DNA of 64,000 nucleotides, taken from NCBI RefSeq assembly GCF_030160835.1, contig NZ_BSPC01000022.1, positions 1 through 64,000 on the forward strand, written 5' to 3'. Below, one piece after another: positions 52,995 through 60,441 of the stretch; positions within the stretch are counted from its first letter, which is position 1, and the number at the start of each line of letters is the position of its first letter. This DNA comes from Labrys miyagiensis. Lineage in GTDB: Bacteria; Pseudomonadota; Alphaproteobacteria; Rhizobiales; Labraceae. The translations under genes were made by a program, and so were the position numbers. The notes beneath the pieces were generated by a model. That model had not been told where the DNA came from and did no database searches. It was given only the letters and a program-made list of their open reading frames with translations.

Positions 52995-53972
52995 TCAGTT
53001 CTGGTAGATGAAGCGCGCCACTTCCGGCTGGTCGACGTTGGACTTGTCCATCACCGTGAAGCCGGTGCCGATTGAGGTCGGGATCGACTGGCCGGTGAGA
53101 TGGGCATAGGCCGCCATCACGCCGAAATAACCGATCTCGGCCGGGTGCTGGGCGATGGCGATATCGACCAGGCCGGACTTGAGGTTGTCGACGATCGAGG
53201 TTGGTGCATCGAAGGCGGCAACGCGGATCTTGCCGCTCTGGCCGGCCTGCTGCACGCCATTGGCGGCGCCGAGAGCCGAGAACAAGTTGGCGCCGAACAC
53301 GCCGGCGAGGTCGGAATTGCGGGCATAGACGGACTGGAACTGCGAAGCCGCCTTGTTGGCGTCATCGTCGTTGAATTGCGTTTCAAGAACAGTGATGTCA
53401 GGGTACTTCTTCATCTCTTCCTTGAAGCCTTCCTCGCGCTGGTCCGTGGTGGAAACGCCGGGCTTCACATTGGAGACATAGACCTTGCCCTTGCCGCCGA
53501 TGGCCTTGGAGAGAGCATCAGCCGCCATGCGGCCGCCGAGAAGATTGTCCGAGGCAACGTAGGAGAGCGGGAAATCGGCATCGCCCGCGCCGGTCTGATA
53601 CTGGCCGGTGCCGATGAAGGTGTCGACGGTGATGACGGGAATGCCGGCATCGATGGCCTTCTTCAGGGGCTGGACCAGTTGCACCTTGTCGGTGGGGGCG
53701 ATCAGGATCGCGTCAGGCTTGCGGGCGATCACGGCATCGAGCACCGGCGTCTGGGTGACCGGGTTGAAATCGGGCGCGCCCTGGAACACGAGTTCGGCGC
53801 CAACCGCCTTGGCAGCAGCCTCGGCGCCCTTGCGCATGGTGATGTAGAAGGCGTCTGTGGTCAGGCCCGGAATGAGGGCGATGGTGAATTTCTTGTCCTG
53901 GGCCTGCGCGGGCACGGCGAGCACACCAACGCCGATGGCAAGGGCCGCGAGGGCCGTGAGCAACTTCCTCAT
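52995..53972 (-). CDS. Periplasmic sugar-binding protein
   Basis: A 325-residue type I periplasmic binding protein. Signal peptide MRKLLTALAALAIGVGVLAVPAQAQ; mature part starts DKKFTIALIPGLTTDAFYITM. It belongs with the permease and ATPase downstream; a ribose/xylose-type or polyol ligand is likely but not determined. The gene follows an AT-rich 433-bp promoter region shared with a divergent LacI gene. Confidence 0.9.
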   Translation of the reverse strand: MRKLLTALAALAIGVGVLAVPAQAQDKKFTIALIPGLTTDAFYITMRKGAEAAAKAVGAELVFQGAPDFNPVTQTPVLDAVIARKPDAILIAPTDKVQLVQPLKKAIDAGIPVITVDTFIGTGQYQTGAGDADFPLSYVASDNLLGGRMAADALSKAIGGKGKVYVSNVKPGVSTTDQREEGFKEEMKKYPDITVLETQFNDDDANKAASQFQSVYARNSDLAGVFGANLFSALGAANGVQQAGQSGKIRVAAFDAPTSIVDNLKSGLVDIAIAQHPAEIGYFGVMAAYAHLTGQSIPTSIGTGFTVMDKSNVDQPEVARFIYQN

Positions 53973-54146
53973 GTCGTTTCCTCTGTTTGCTGTTCGTTCG
54001 GTCTTGATGCCCGGTGCGGGGCCTCTTCTGGCGAGAGGTGCCGAACCGGCTACGGTTGCCAGAAGGCATCCGATGGCGTTTGGAAGGATGTGAATGGAAC
54101 ATCGTCTGGGCGCTGAGCGCAGCCCGGACAGTGTGGCTCCCTCCCA

Positions 54147-54176
54147 ATATTATTTTTGTCTTTTCTATATTGTCAG
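54147..54176 (-). promoter_or_regulatory. Candidate promoter of the ABC operon
   Basis: On the minus strand CTGACA (54176-54171) and TAATAT (54152-54147) are 18 bases apart in AT-rich DNA. Transcription would start near 54140, giving a leader of about 168 bases before the binding-protein gene. Both boxes match five of six consensus bases. Confidence 0.45.
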
Positions 54177-54343
54177 ACTATGGTTTGGAGGCAAAAGCGT
54201 CAATAAAATATATTGCGCGCGAAAAGCTTGACAGGGATGGGCTGCAATCGAGATCAAAAATTCAAACTAACTTATTGTTGAAAAGATATAAAATAACTTC
54301 AGCTCATACATGTGAACGGCGGTGATTGCGAACAAATTTACGA

Positions 54344-54387
54344 CGTGTAAAAAATAAAATTGTTTCCGCGTGTAAAAATTGGAAACA
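54344..54387. promoter_or_regulatory. Candidate LacI sites before the second LacI gene
   Basis: TGTTTCC (54361-54367) and GGAAACA (54381-54387) form an inverted repeat with a 13-base spacer, and CGTGTAAAAA occurs twice, at 54344-54353 and 54369-54378, 25 bp apart. They lie 18-60 bp upstream of the LacI start codon. Which of these is the true operator cannot be told. The rest of 53973-54405 is AT-rich with no gene. Confidence 0.4.
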
Positions 54388-54405
54388 TCGGGAGGCGAGG
54401 GCATT

Positions 54406-55437
54406 ATGGCTGTTCAGAAGATCAGGAACATGGCGGAATTCGCCCAGTTGAGCGGCATCTCGCGCCCGACCGTATCCAAATATTTCAACGATCCCTCCAG
54501 CGTGCGCAAATCGATCCGCAGCAAGATCGAGCGGGCGCTGGCAAAATACGATTACCGGCCCAACCTCTTCGCCGTGAATCTCAACAAGAAGCGGCCGAAG
54601 ATCATCGGGGTGATCGTGCCAGACACCTCCGACATGTTCTTCTCCGAGATGGTACGCCATATCGAGATGCGCTGCGCGCTCGATGGCTATCTCGTGCTGG
54701 TGCTTTCCTCGCGCGGGGATCCTTCGCTGGAGGCGCGTTCGGTCGAAACCCTGCTGTCCCTGAAGATCGCGGGGGCGATCCTTGCACCGCTCGGCTCCAT
54801 CACCGACGCCTCGCGCATGGAGAGCCTGAAAGCGCATATTCCGGTCGTCTATCTCGATTCCTTCCTGAGCGACGGCTCGCCTTTCGTCGGCACCGACAAT
54901 GACCAGAGCATCGGGTTGATCACCGATTACCTCTGCCGCACCGGCTCGCCACCCTGCTTTTTCGAGATGCCAGCGGTGAACCACAATGCCGGCGAGCGCA
55001 GCAGGGCCTATATCCGCACCATGGAGCGCCTCGGCTTCCAGCCGGAGATCATCCGGGTGACCAGCAGGCCTGACTGGCGCTTCGAGGAGATCGGCTACAG
55101 CGAGGCGCTTGATGTCATCGATGGCAAGGGTTTCCCGTCCTCCACAGTGCTCTGCGCCAACGACCGCATCGCGGTGGGCGTCATGGCGGCCGCCTTCCAG
55201 CGCGGCATCAAGGTGGGGCGCGAGGCCGATTGCCGCCTGCGGGTCGCCGGCCATGACGACCAGCCCTATAGCCGCTACGGCTGCCCGCCGCTCACCACTG
55301 TCGCCCAGAACTTCTCGCGCATCGGCACGCTCTGCGTCGAGACCTTGCTGGCGAAGGTCGAGGGGGCGGGGACGACGCCCGGCGCCCCGCAGCAATTCCG
55401 CCTCGAGGCGCAGCTGATGATGCGCGCCTCGGCCTGA
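54406..55437 (+). CDS. LacI family transcriptional regulator
   Basis: A 343-residue LacI-type regulator. HTH: IRNMAEFAQLSGISRPTVSKYFNDPSSVRKSIRSKIERAL, with a Lys-Arg hinge and a sugar-binding-like sensor (GTDNDQSIGLITDYL, HDDQPYSRYG). GGAGGCGAGG precedes the ATG at 54406. Divergent from the ABC operon and upstream, on the same strand, of the cyclodeaminase/HAL-like pair, so it may control both. Confidence 0.9.
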   Translation: MAVQKIRNMAEFAQLSGISRPTVSKYFNDPSSVRKSIRSKIERALAKYDYRPNLFAVNLNKKRPKIIGVIVPDTSDMFFSEMVRHIEMRCALDGYLVLVLSSRGDPSLEARSVETLLSLKIAGAILAPLGSITDASRMESLKAHIPVVYLDSFLSDGSPFVGTDNDQSIGLITDYLCRTGSPPCFFEMPAVNHNAGERSRAYIRTMERLGFQPEIIRVTSRPDWRFEEIGYSEALDVIDGKGFPSSTVLCANDRIAVGVMAAAFQRGIKVGREADCRLRVAGHDDQPYSRYGCPPLTTVAQNFSRIGTLCVETLLAKVEGAGTTPGAPQQFRLEAQLMMRASA

Positions 55438-55688
55438 CTGCGAACAAGAACGAAATCACGGAGAAGCCCGTGTTCATGTTGACGGATCTTGCGCCGGCAA
55501 GCCGCGCGGCATTGCCTCGGTCTGTGGACCCGTCGATATGGCGACAGGCCTGTCGCTTCCGGTGCGCGAGGTGCTCGACGATTATGCGGCCGCGATAAAG
55601 CCTGCGTGAGAGGCAAGGGCGATCGTTGACAGCGGCAGCCGAGGTCCCGACAGTGCGTCGCTTATTTCACTCCGGGAATCTTCTTTTC

Positions 55689-56693
55689 ATGCAGCCAATC
55701 CATATTACCTATCTCAACCGCATCGACATCGAAGCGGCTGCCTTGACCGACCAGGAGATCCTCGCCGCCATCGAGCAAAGCCTGGGCATGCAGGGTCGCG
55801 GCGAGACGTCGATCGAGCCGCGCGTGCATCTCGAGCCGCGGGCAGGGGTGGAGGGCCATTTCAACGTGCTGCGCGGCTGGATCGGCGGCGAGATCGATGC
55901 CGCCGGCGTGAAGGTGGTCGGCGACTTCGTCGATAATTACAAGCAAGGCCTGCCGTCCGAGTTCGGCGTGCTCACCCTGTTCGACCCTCGCATCGGGGCG
56001 CCCAGGGCGATCATGGATGCGAGCGGCATCACCGACATGCGCACCGGCGCGGTCACGGCGATCGGCGCCAAGTATCTCGCCCGCAAGAACTCCAAGATAC
56101 TCGGCCATATCGGCGCCCGCGGCACTGCCTATTGGAATGTGCGGCTGCTCGACAGCCTGTTCGACTTCGACGAGATCCGTGTGCATTCCCGCCGCCCCGA
56201 AAGCCGCAATGCCTTCGCCGAGCGGCTTGGCAAGGACTTGGGCAAGAAGATCGAGGTGACAGAAGACTGGCGCACCTGCGTCGAGGGTGCCGACATCGTG
56301 GTAGAGGCTTCGCGCCTCTCGAAGCCCGAGCCGATGCTGAAGACCGATTGGATCAAGCCTGGCGCCTTCGTGGTGCCCTATGGCACGATGAGCGCGGTGG
56401 AACTCAGCCTCACCGACATCATGTCCAAGCTGGTGGTCGACGACTGGGGCCAGTGCAAGGGTGGCAAGTTCGGTTCCCTCCGCGCCCATGTCGAGGCCGG
56501 CAAGCTGTCGGAACAGACGCTCCATGCCGAGCTGGGCCAGATCGTCGCCGGTCTGAAGCCGGGCCGTCAGAGCGAAGAGGAGACCATCCTGTTCTGGCAT
56601 CGCGGCCTGTCGCTATCCGACATCGCCCTCGGCCACGCCTTCCTGAAGAAGGCGAAAGGCAAGGGGCTCGGGCAGACGCTTCGTTATGCGTGA
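55689..56693 (+). CDS. Ornithine cyclodeaminase / mu-crystallin family protein
   Basis: A 334-residue OCD-family protein. Family segments: GVKVVGDFVDNYKQGLPSEFG, IMDASGITDMRTGAVTAIGAKYLA (the MDxxxxTxxRTGAxxA motif) and the Rossmann region LGHIGARGTAYWNVRLL, where the usual GAGxQA is GARGTA. Relatives include ornithine cyclodeaminase, alanine dehydrogenase and pyrroline-2-carboxylate reductase, so the reaction is uncertain. It is 107 bp upstream of the HAL-like gene on the same strand. Confidence 0.85.
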   Translation: MQPIHITYLNRIDIEAAALTDQEILAAIEQSLGMQGRGETSIEPRVHLEPRAGVEGHFNVLRGWIGGEIDAAGVKVVGDFVDNYKQGLPSEFGVLTLFDPRIGAPRAIMDASGITDMRTGAVTAIGAKYLARKNSKILGHIGARGTAYWNVRLLDSLFDFDEIRVHSRRPESRNAFAERLGKDLGKKIEVTEDWRTCVEGADIVVEASRLSKPEPMLKTDWIKPGAFVVPYGTMSAVELSLTDIMSKLVVDDWGQCKGGKFGSLRAHVEAGKLSEQTLHAELGQIVAGLKPGRQSEEETILFWHRGLSLSDIALGHAFLKKAKGKGLGQTLRYA

Positions 56694-56707
56694 GGCGCAC
56701 GAAACGC

Positions 56708-56787
56708 GGAGTGGCAGTCTCCGACTGCCATCTTCCTCACCTGCAAACGCGTCGTTTCCAAGATTGTCGATCGGAGATCGACACTCC
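56708..56787. repeat. Family A palindromic element, copy A9
   Basis: Left mini-hairpin GGCAGTC/GACTGCC (56713-56729, loop TCC) and right mini-hairpin TGTCGATC/GATCGACA (56765-56783, loop GGA) have unrelated stems but complementary loops. GGAGTG and CACTCC close the whole element, and CGTTTCCAAG precedes the right unit. Located between two genes in the same direction. Confidence 0.82.
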
Positions 56788-56800
56788 ATTCCTCCTTCGG

Positions 56801-58327
56801 ATGGCTATGAACGAATTCACTCTACAGGCGGATAGACGCCTGACCCTCGCCGATGTCGTGGCCGCCTCCAAGGGGCCGCTGCGTGTCATTTTCGCTCCCA
56901 AAGTCGTCGAACGCATACAAAGGGCGCGGGCCGTCGTGGACGCGCATATCGCAGGCGACATCCCGGTCTACGGCCTCAACACCGGCCTCGGCGGCAATGT
57001 CGGTCATCGCATCAAGCCGGAAGAGATCCCGGCTTTCCAGGAGCAGATGGTGCGCGGCCGCATTGCCGGCGTCGGCGAGCAGTTGCCGGTCGAGACCTGC
57101 CGCGCCGCCCTGTTTTGCCGCATCGCGGCGCTGGCCAAGGGCGGCGGGGGCATCTCGCCGCATGTGCTGGAGCAGATGGTCGAGATGCTGGCGCGAGATG
57201 TCATCCCGGCCATTCCCTCGCGCGGCTCGCTCGGCACCGGCGATCTCATCATCCTGATGAGCGTGGCGGCAGTCGCGATCGGTCGCGGGCGGGCCTGGGT
57301 CGGCGGCCGGCTCTTGCCCGGCGCCGAGGCGCTGGCGAGTGCCGGGCTGAAGCCGGCGACGCTCGGCGCCAAGGACGGGCTCGCCATCGCCAACGCCTCC
57401 TCGGTCACGGTGGCGATGGCGGCGCTGTCGCTGGAGGCCGTCAGGGATATCCTCGACGTGCACGTCGCCGCCGCGACTCTGGCCTGCGAAGGCTACGGCG
57501 CCAATCCGCGCATCTTCGACGAGCGCCTGGCGCTGGCCCGGCCGGCGAGGGGGCAGGTCGAGGCGGCGGCCCTGTTCCGAAAAGGGCTCGAGGGCAGCGA
57601 CCTGCACGGCAATGCCCGGCTGGTCCAGGATGCCATCAGCTTCCGCGCTCTGTCGCAGGTCACCGGCAGCACCTTCGCGGCCTACGAGGCGGCGAAGGAA
57701 GCAGTCGAGATCGAGCTCAACGCCGCCGCCGACAATCCGCTGGTGATCGCGGAGACGGGTGAGATCCACTCCTCGGCCAATTTCCACACGCCGGCCATCG
57801 CGCTCGCTTTCGATAGCCTCGCCATTGCCATGACCCATCTCGCCACGGCTTCGGCCAACCGCTCGATCAAGCTGATGACGGGCCGGCTCTCGGGTGTGCC
57901 GAACTATCTTTCGCCCGTCGGCGGTGCCTCGGCTGGCTTCGTGCCGATGCAGAAGGCGATCTCCGCCCTGCAGGCCGAGGTGCGCCTCAAGGCCGCCCCG
58001 GCGAGCCTCGACGGCCTCGCGGTCTCCGACACGGTGGAAGACCTGACGCCGCACTCGGCCCTTACCATCCGCAAGCTCGACGAGCAGAACGAGCTGACGC
58101 GCTGGCTAGTCACGATCGAGACGATGCTGGCGGCGCAGGCCTGCGATCTCCGCGCCGCCGGCAAGCCTCGCACCCTCGGCAAGGTCGGCACAAAGCTGCA
58201 GGCGCTGGTGCGGGCTGTGATCCCGGCGCTCGACACCGATCGCGAGACCGGGCCGGACGCGGAGGCCCTGCATGAAGTGCTATGGCAGGCGCCGACAGTG
58301 GCAGCGATCCACGAATTGGTTGGTTGA
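56801..58327 (+). CDS. HAL/PAL-like aromatic amino acid lyase homologue with altered MIO triad
   Basis: A 508-residue protein of the histidine/phenylalanine ammonia-lyase fold: YGLNTGLGGNVGH (57-69), QDAISFRALSQVTG, NAAADNPLVIAETGEIHSSANFH. The Ala-Ser-Gly that cyclises into the MIO cofactor is replaced by Gly-Thr-Gly (145-147, in RGSLGTGDL), with one residue fewer before it, and the QEDHVSM-type loop is VEDLTPHSA. It may use a variant cofactor, catalyse another reaction or be inactive. The start at 56801 or 56807 lacks a clear ribosome binding site. Confidence 0.78.
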   Translation: MAMNEFTLQADRRLTLADVVAASKGPLRVIFAPKVVERIQRARAVVDAHIAGDIPVYGLNTGLGGNVGHRIKPEEIPAFQEQMVRGRIAGVGEQLPVETCRAALFCRIAALAKGGGGISPHVLEQMVEMLARDVIPAIPSRGSLGTGDLIILMSVAAVAIGRGRAWVGGRLLPGAEALASAGLKPATLGAKDGLAIANASSVTVAMAALSLEAVRDILDVHVAAATLACEGYGANPRIFDERLALARPARGQVEAAALFRKGLEGSDLHGNARLVQDAISFRALSQVTGSTFAAYEAAKEAVEIELNAAADNPLVIAETGEIHSSANFHTPAIALAFDSLAIAMTHLATASANRSIKLMTGRLSGVPNYLSPVGGASAGFVPMQKAISALQAEVRLKAAPASLDGLAVSDTVEDLTPHSALTIRKLDEQNELTRWLVTIETMLAAQACDLRAAGKPRTLGKVGTKLQALVRAVIPALDTDRETGPDAEALHEVLWQAPTVAAIHELVG

Positions 58328-58331
58328 GCCT

Positions 58332-58481
58332 ATGAGCACCCATGATAAGGAAGACCTCGCCCGCTTCTTCCTGAGCGTGCTACTCGGTCTGCGCGTGCTA
58401 GCGCGCACCACTGCGCGCCATGACCAACCTGGGGGAGCCTTGCGGCCCGTCCTCACCTCGCTGGGCTCGAAGGGTTCTTAG
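58332..58481 (+). pseudogene. Remnant of a TetR family regulator C-terminus
   Basis: A 49-codon frame starting at an ATG encodes STHDKEDLARFFLSVLLGLRVLARTTA and a short tail, which matches the end of the TetR C-terminal helical domain (LARFFxSVxxGLRVxA). The DNA-binding domain and the rest are missing; the sequence just upstream is the end of the HAL-like gene. The fragment is probably left from a deletion. Confidence 0.6.
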
Positions 58482-58557
58482 CCGATGGAAACAACGCGAT
58501 GATCGATCTGGCTTTTCGGTAAAAGCTCATGTTACAGATCAACGCAATTGGAGGGAT

Positions 58558-58603
58558 GGGGCGGCCTCCCGGCTTCGGCCCTGACCGGAGCAGAGGCCGC
58601 CCC
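58558..58603. repeat. 11-bp inverted repeat downstream of the bufferin-like gene
   Basis: GGGGCGGCCTC (58558-58568) pairs perfectly with GAGGCCGCCCC (58593-58603) around 24 bases. It lies between the TetR remnant and the end of the minus-strand DUF2282 gene, six bases after that stop codon. No T-run follows, so it may act as a 3' stabiliser rather than a simple terminator. It lacks the GGAAACG core of family A. Confidence 0.6.
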
Positions 58604-58609
58604 GCCGCC

Positions 58610-58888
58610 TCAGGCCCTGCCGGGCTTCAGCGTCCCCTTGATCGTGTGGCAGGTGCCCTTGGGGACCAGCTTGAAGGACGCCTTGTCGAAGTCGACGGTC
58701 GAATGACCGGCGCAGTCATGCGCGCCGGCGGCGCAATCGTTCTGGCCCTTCAGTGCGACGCCGTAGCACTTCTCCTTGCCGATGGCCTGCTCGGGGCTCA
58801 CCGGGCCGGCGAAGGCGGGCACTGCGATGGCGGCGATGGCCGAAGCGAGCGAGCCGGCAAGAGCGAGCGTTACGATACGACGATCCAT
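58610..58888 (-). CDS. DUF2282 bufferin-like (BufA1) secreted precursor
   Basis: A 92-residue secreted protein with signal peptide MDRRIVTLALAGSLASAIAAIAVPAFA. The mature part has exactly four Cys: C41 (KCYG), C52 (NDCAAG), C59 (HDCAG) and C80 (KGTCHTI), the DUF2282 pattern of BufA1 bufferins, peptides in which Cys are enzymatically modified to bind copper. The usual modifying genes (DUF692 bufB, DUF2063 bufC) are not adjacent. It is divergent from an ECF sigma factor and its NrsF anti-sigma, the metal-stress pair that controls such genes in Caulobacter. Confidence 0.82.
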   Translation of the reverse strand: MDRRIVTLALAGSLASAIAAIAVPAFAGPVSPEQAIGKEKCYGVALKGQNDCAAGAHDCAGHSTVDFDKASFKLVPKGTCHTIKGTLKPGRA

Positions 58889-58970
58889 TATGGTATCTCC
58901 ATGAAAAGCAGCGAGCCGTCATCGGCTTGCAACGGCTCCTACGCCGGGGGCCTGGCGATCATTACGGCCT

Positions 58971-58996
58971 GTAACAAAGACGTGAACCCACGCGAA
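58971..58996 (+). promoter_or_regulatory. Candidate SigF-type ECF promoter
   Basis: GTAAC (58971-58975) plus A, then 16 bases, then CGAA (58993-58996) agrees with the GTAACC-N16-CGAA motif reported for Caulobacter SigF promoters except for the sixth base. It lies just upstream of the ECF sigma gene, implying autoregulation. Transcription would start about seven bases before the GTG at 59010, an unusually short leader. Confidence 0.5.
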
Positions 58997-59009
58997 GAAG
59001 GGGTAGGAC

Positions 59010-59567
59010 GTGCATAATTCCTTGCGCGAAAAGGAGTGGGCGACATGGTTGCGCGCAGCGATCGCGGGCGATGGGGTGGCTTATCAGCGCTTCCTGCAGG
59101 CGGTGACGCCGTTCCTGCGCGCCATGGCCCGCAGGCGTTGCGAAAGCTTTGGCGCACCGGCGAGCGAGGCGGAAGACGTGGTGCAGGAAGTGCTGCTTGC
59201 CATCCATCTCAAGCGCGGCACCTGGGATCCGGCCCGCCCGCTTGGCCCCTGGCTCTCCACCATCGTGCGCAACAAGATGATCGACACCATGCGCCGCCGC
59301 GGCCGCCTGGTGGCGGTGCCGATCGAGGACGTGATCGAGACCCTGGAAGCGGACGAGCAGGCCGACGATCTCGACCACCTCGACGTCGAGCGCCTGCTGG
59401 CCCGCCTCAAGGACCCGCAGCGCGACATCGTGCAATCCATCTCGGTGCGCGGCACCAGCATCCGCGACACCGCGAGCCGGCTCAACATGTCGGAGGGAGC
59501 CGTACGCGTGGCCCTGCACCGCGCCCTCAAGACGCTGGCCGCGCTCTACCGGAGTGACAATTCGTGA
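59010..59567 (+). CDS. ECF sigma factor, SigF-like
   Basis: A 185-residue ECF sigma factor. Region 2 covers about 25-95 (EAEDVVQEVLLAIHLKRGTWDP and PWLSTIVRNKMIDTMRRRGR); region 4 covers about 125-180 (DIVQSISVRGTSIRDTASRLNMSEGAVRVALHRALKTL). GTG start after GGTAGGA. It overlaps the nrsF start (GTGA). In Caulobacter this pair responds to chromate and cadmium stress; here copper-like stress is suggested by the DUF2282 gene. Confidence 0.9.
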   Translation: MHNSLREKEWATWLRAAIAGDGVAYQRFLQAVTPFLRAMARRRCESFGAPASEAEDVVQEVLLAIHLKRGTWDPARPLGPWLSTIVRNKMIDTMRRRGRLVAVPIEDVIETLEADEQADDLDHLDVERLLARLKDPQRDIVQSISVRGTSIRDTASRLNMSEGAVRVALHRALKTLAALYRSDNS

Positions 59568-60199
59568 AGACCGATGATTTCATCAAGGCGCTGGCCGAGG
59601 ACAATGCCGCCGGATGGCGGATTGGCAAAGCCTTCGCCGTGGCGCTGGCAGGAGGGGCGGTGATCACCGCAGTCCTGTTCTTCTCCAGCATCGGCATGCG
59701 GCCCGATGTCGACAATGCCATGCATACCGGGCGCTTCATGTTCAAGTTCCTGGTGACGCTCACCTTGGCGACCACCGCGACCGGGCTGATCCTGCGCATG
59801 GCCCAGCCGGGCGTTCCGCTCGGCGCCTGGGGCAAGGCGATTGCTGCAGCGCCGGCGCTGCTGGCCGCGGCCGTGATCATCGAGCTCGTGGTGATGCCAT
59901 CTTCCACCTGGGAGGCGCGCTGGATCGGGTCCAACGCGCCCTATTGCATGACGCTGATCCCGTTGATGGCGGTGGGCCCGCTCGCCTGCATCCTCTACGT
60001 GATGCGCCAGGGCGCGCCGGAAAATCCGGGCCTGATGGGGGCGATCGCCGGCCTTGTCGCCAGCGGCATCGGCGCCACCTTCTATGCCTCGCATTGCCCG
60101 GACGACAGCCCGCTGTTCGTTGCGACCTGGTATCCGCTTGCGACGGGGATCGTGGTGCTTGCGGGCTATTTCGCTGGGAAGAAGTGGTTGAAGTGGTAG
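59564..60199 (+). CDS. nrsF: NrsF (DUF1109) membrane anti-sigma factor
   Basis: A 211-residue DUF1109 protein with six membrane helices after a short cytoplasmic N-terminus starting MKTDDFIKALAEDN. NrsF proteins hold SigF at the membrane until metal stress; two conserved Cys in the Caulobacter protein are important. Here Cys are seen at YCMTLIP, LACILYV and SHCPDDSP. GTG start overlapping the sigma gene. Confidence 0.88.
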   Translation: MKTDDFIKALAEDNAAGWRIGKAFAVALAGGAVITAVLFFSSIGMRPDVDNAMHTGRFMFKFLVTLTLATTATGLILRMAQPGVPLGAWGKAIAAAPALLAAAVIIELVVMPSSTWEARWIGSNAPYCMTLIPLMAVGPLACILYVMRQGAPENPGLMGAIAGLVASGIGATFYASHCPDDSPLFVATWYPLATGIVVLAGYFAGKKWLKW

Positions 60200-60204
60200 G
60201 GGGC

Positions 60205-60286
60205 GGGGGGCGGGTCTTCAGACCCGGCTCTTGAAAGCGCTCCGTTTGCGGACAAAGGAAGAGCCGGGTCTGAAGACCCGCCCCCC
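60205..60286. repeat. Family A palindromic element, copy A10
   Basis: Perfect 28-bp arms (60205-60232 and 60259-60286) with a 26-base loop. Each contains CGGGTCT/AGACCCG as mini-hairpin. The outer 21 bases equal copy A7. It starts five bases after the nrsF stop codon and lies between convergent genes. Confidence 0.9.
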
Positions 60287-60327
60287 AATGTGGCGTTCTT
60301 CTTCCAATGCGCCGCGCTTCAAGCCTT

Positions 60328-60356
60328 CAAAAAGAAATGCCGACCCGAAGGTCGGC
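60328..60356 (-). terminator. Rho-independent terminator with UUCG-type loop
   Basis: On the minus strand GCCGACC and GGTCGGC form a 7-bp stem closed by a TTCG tetraloop, followed by ATTTCTTTTTG. It lies 86 bases after the stop of the minus-strand gene at 60442. Confidence 0.75.
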
Positions 60357-60441
60357 GCCATTCGCCTCAATGCGCAGTTGGTAGCGGCGCGGGCGCAGGC
60401 ACCGGCGCAGGCTGCACCGAGGCGGGCGAGGGAGCCCGCAT

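Noticed and set aside
55539-55610. 24-codon frame ending IKPA upstream of the cyclodeaminase gene
   Set aside because: It might be the 3' end of a lost gene, but it is too short to assign to any family.
56801-58327. Calling this gene hutH
   Set aside because: The MIO triad is not Ala-Ser-Gly and no hutU, hutI or hutG gene is nearby.
9332-60286. Family A repeats considered as CRISPR or IS ends
   Set aside because: They are dispersed single units, not arrays with spacers; no transposase gene or target duplication was seen next to any copy.
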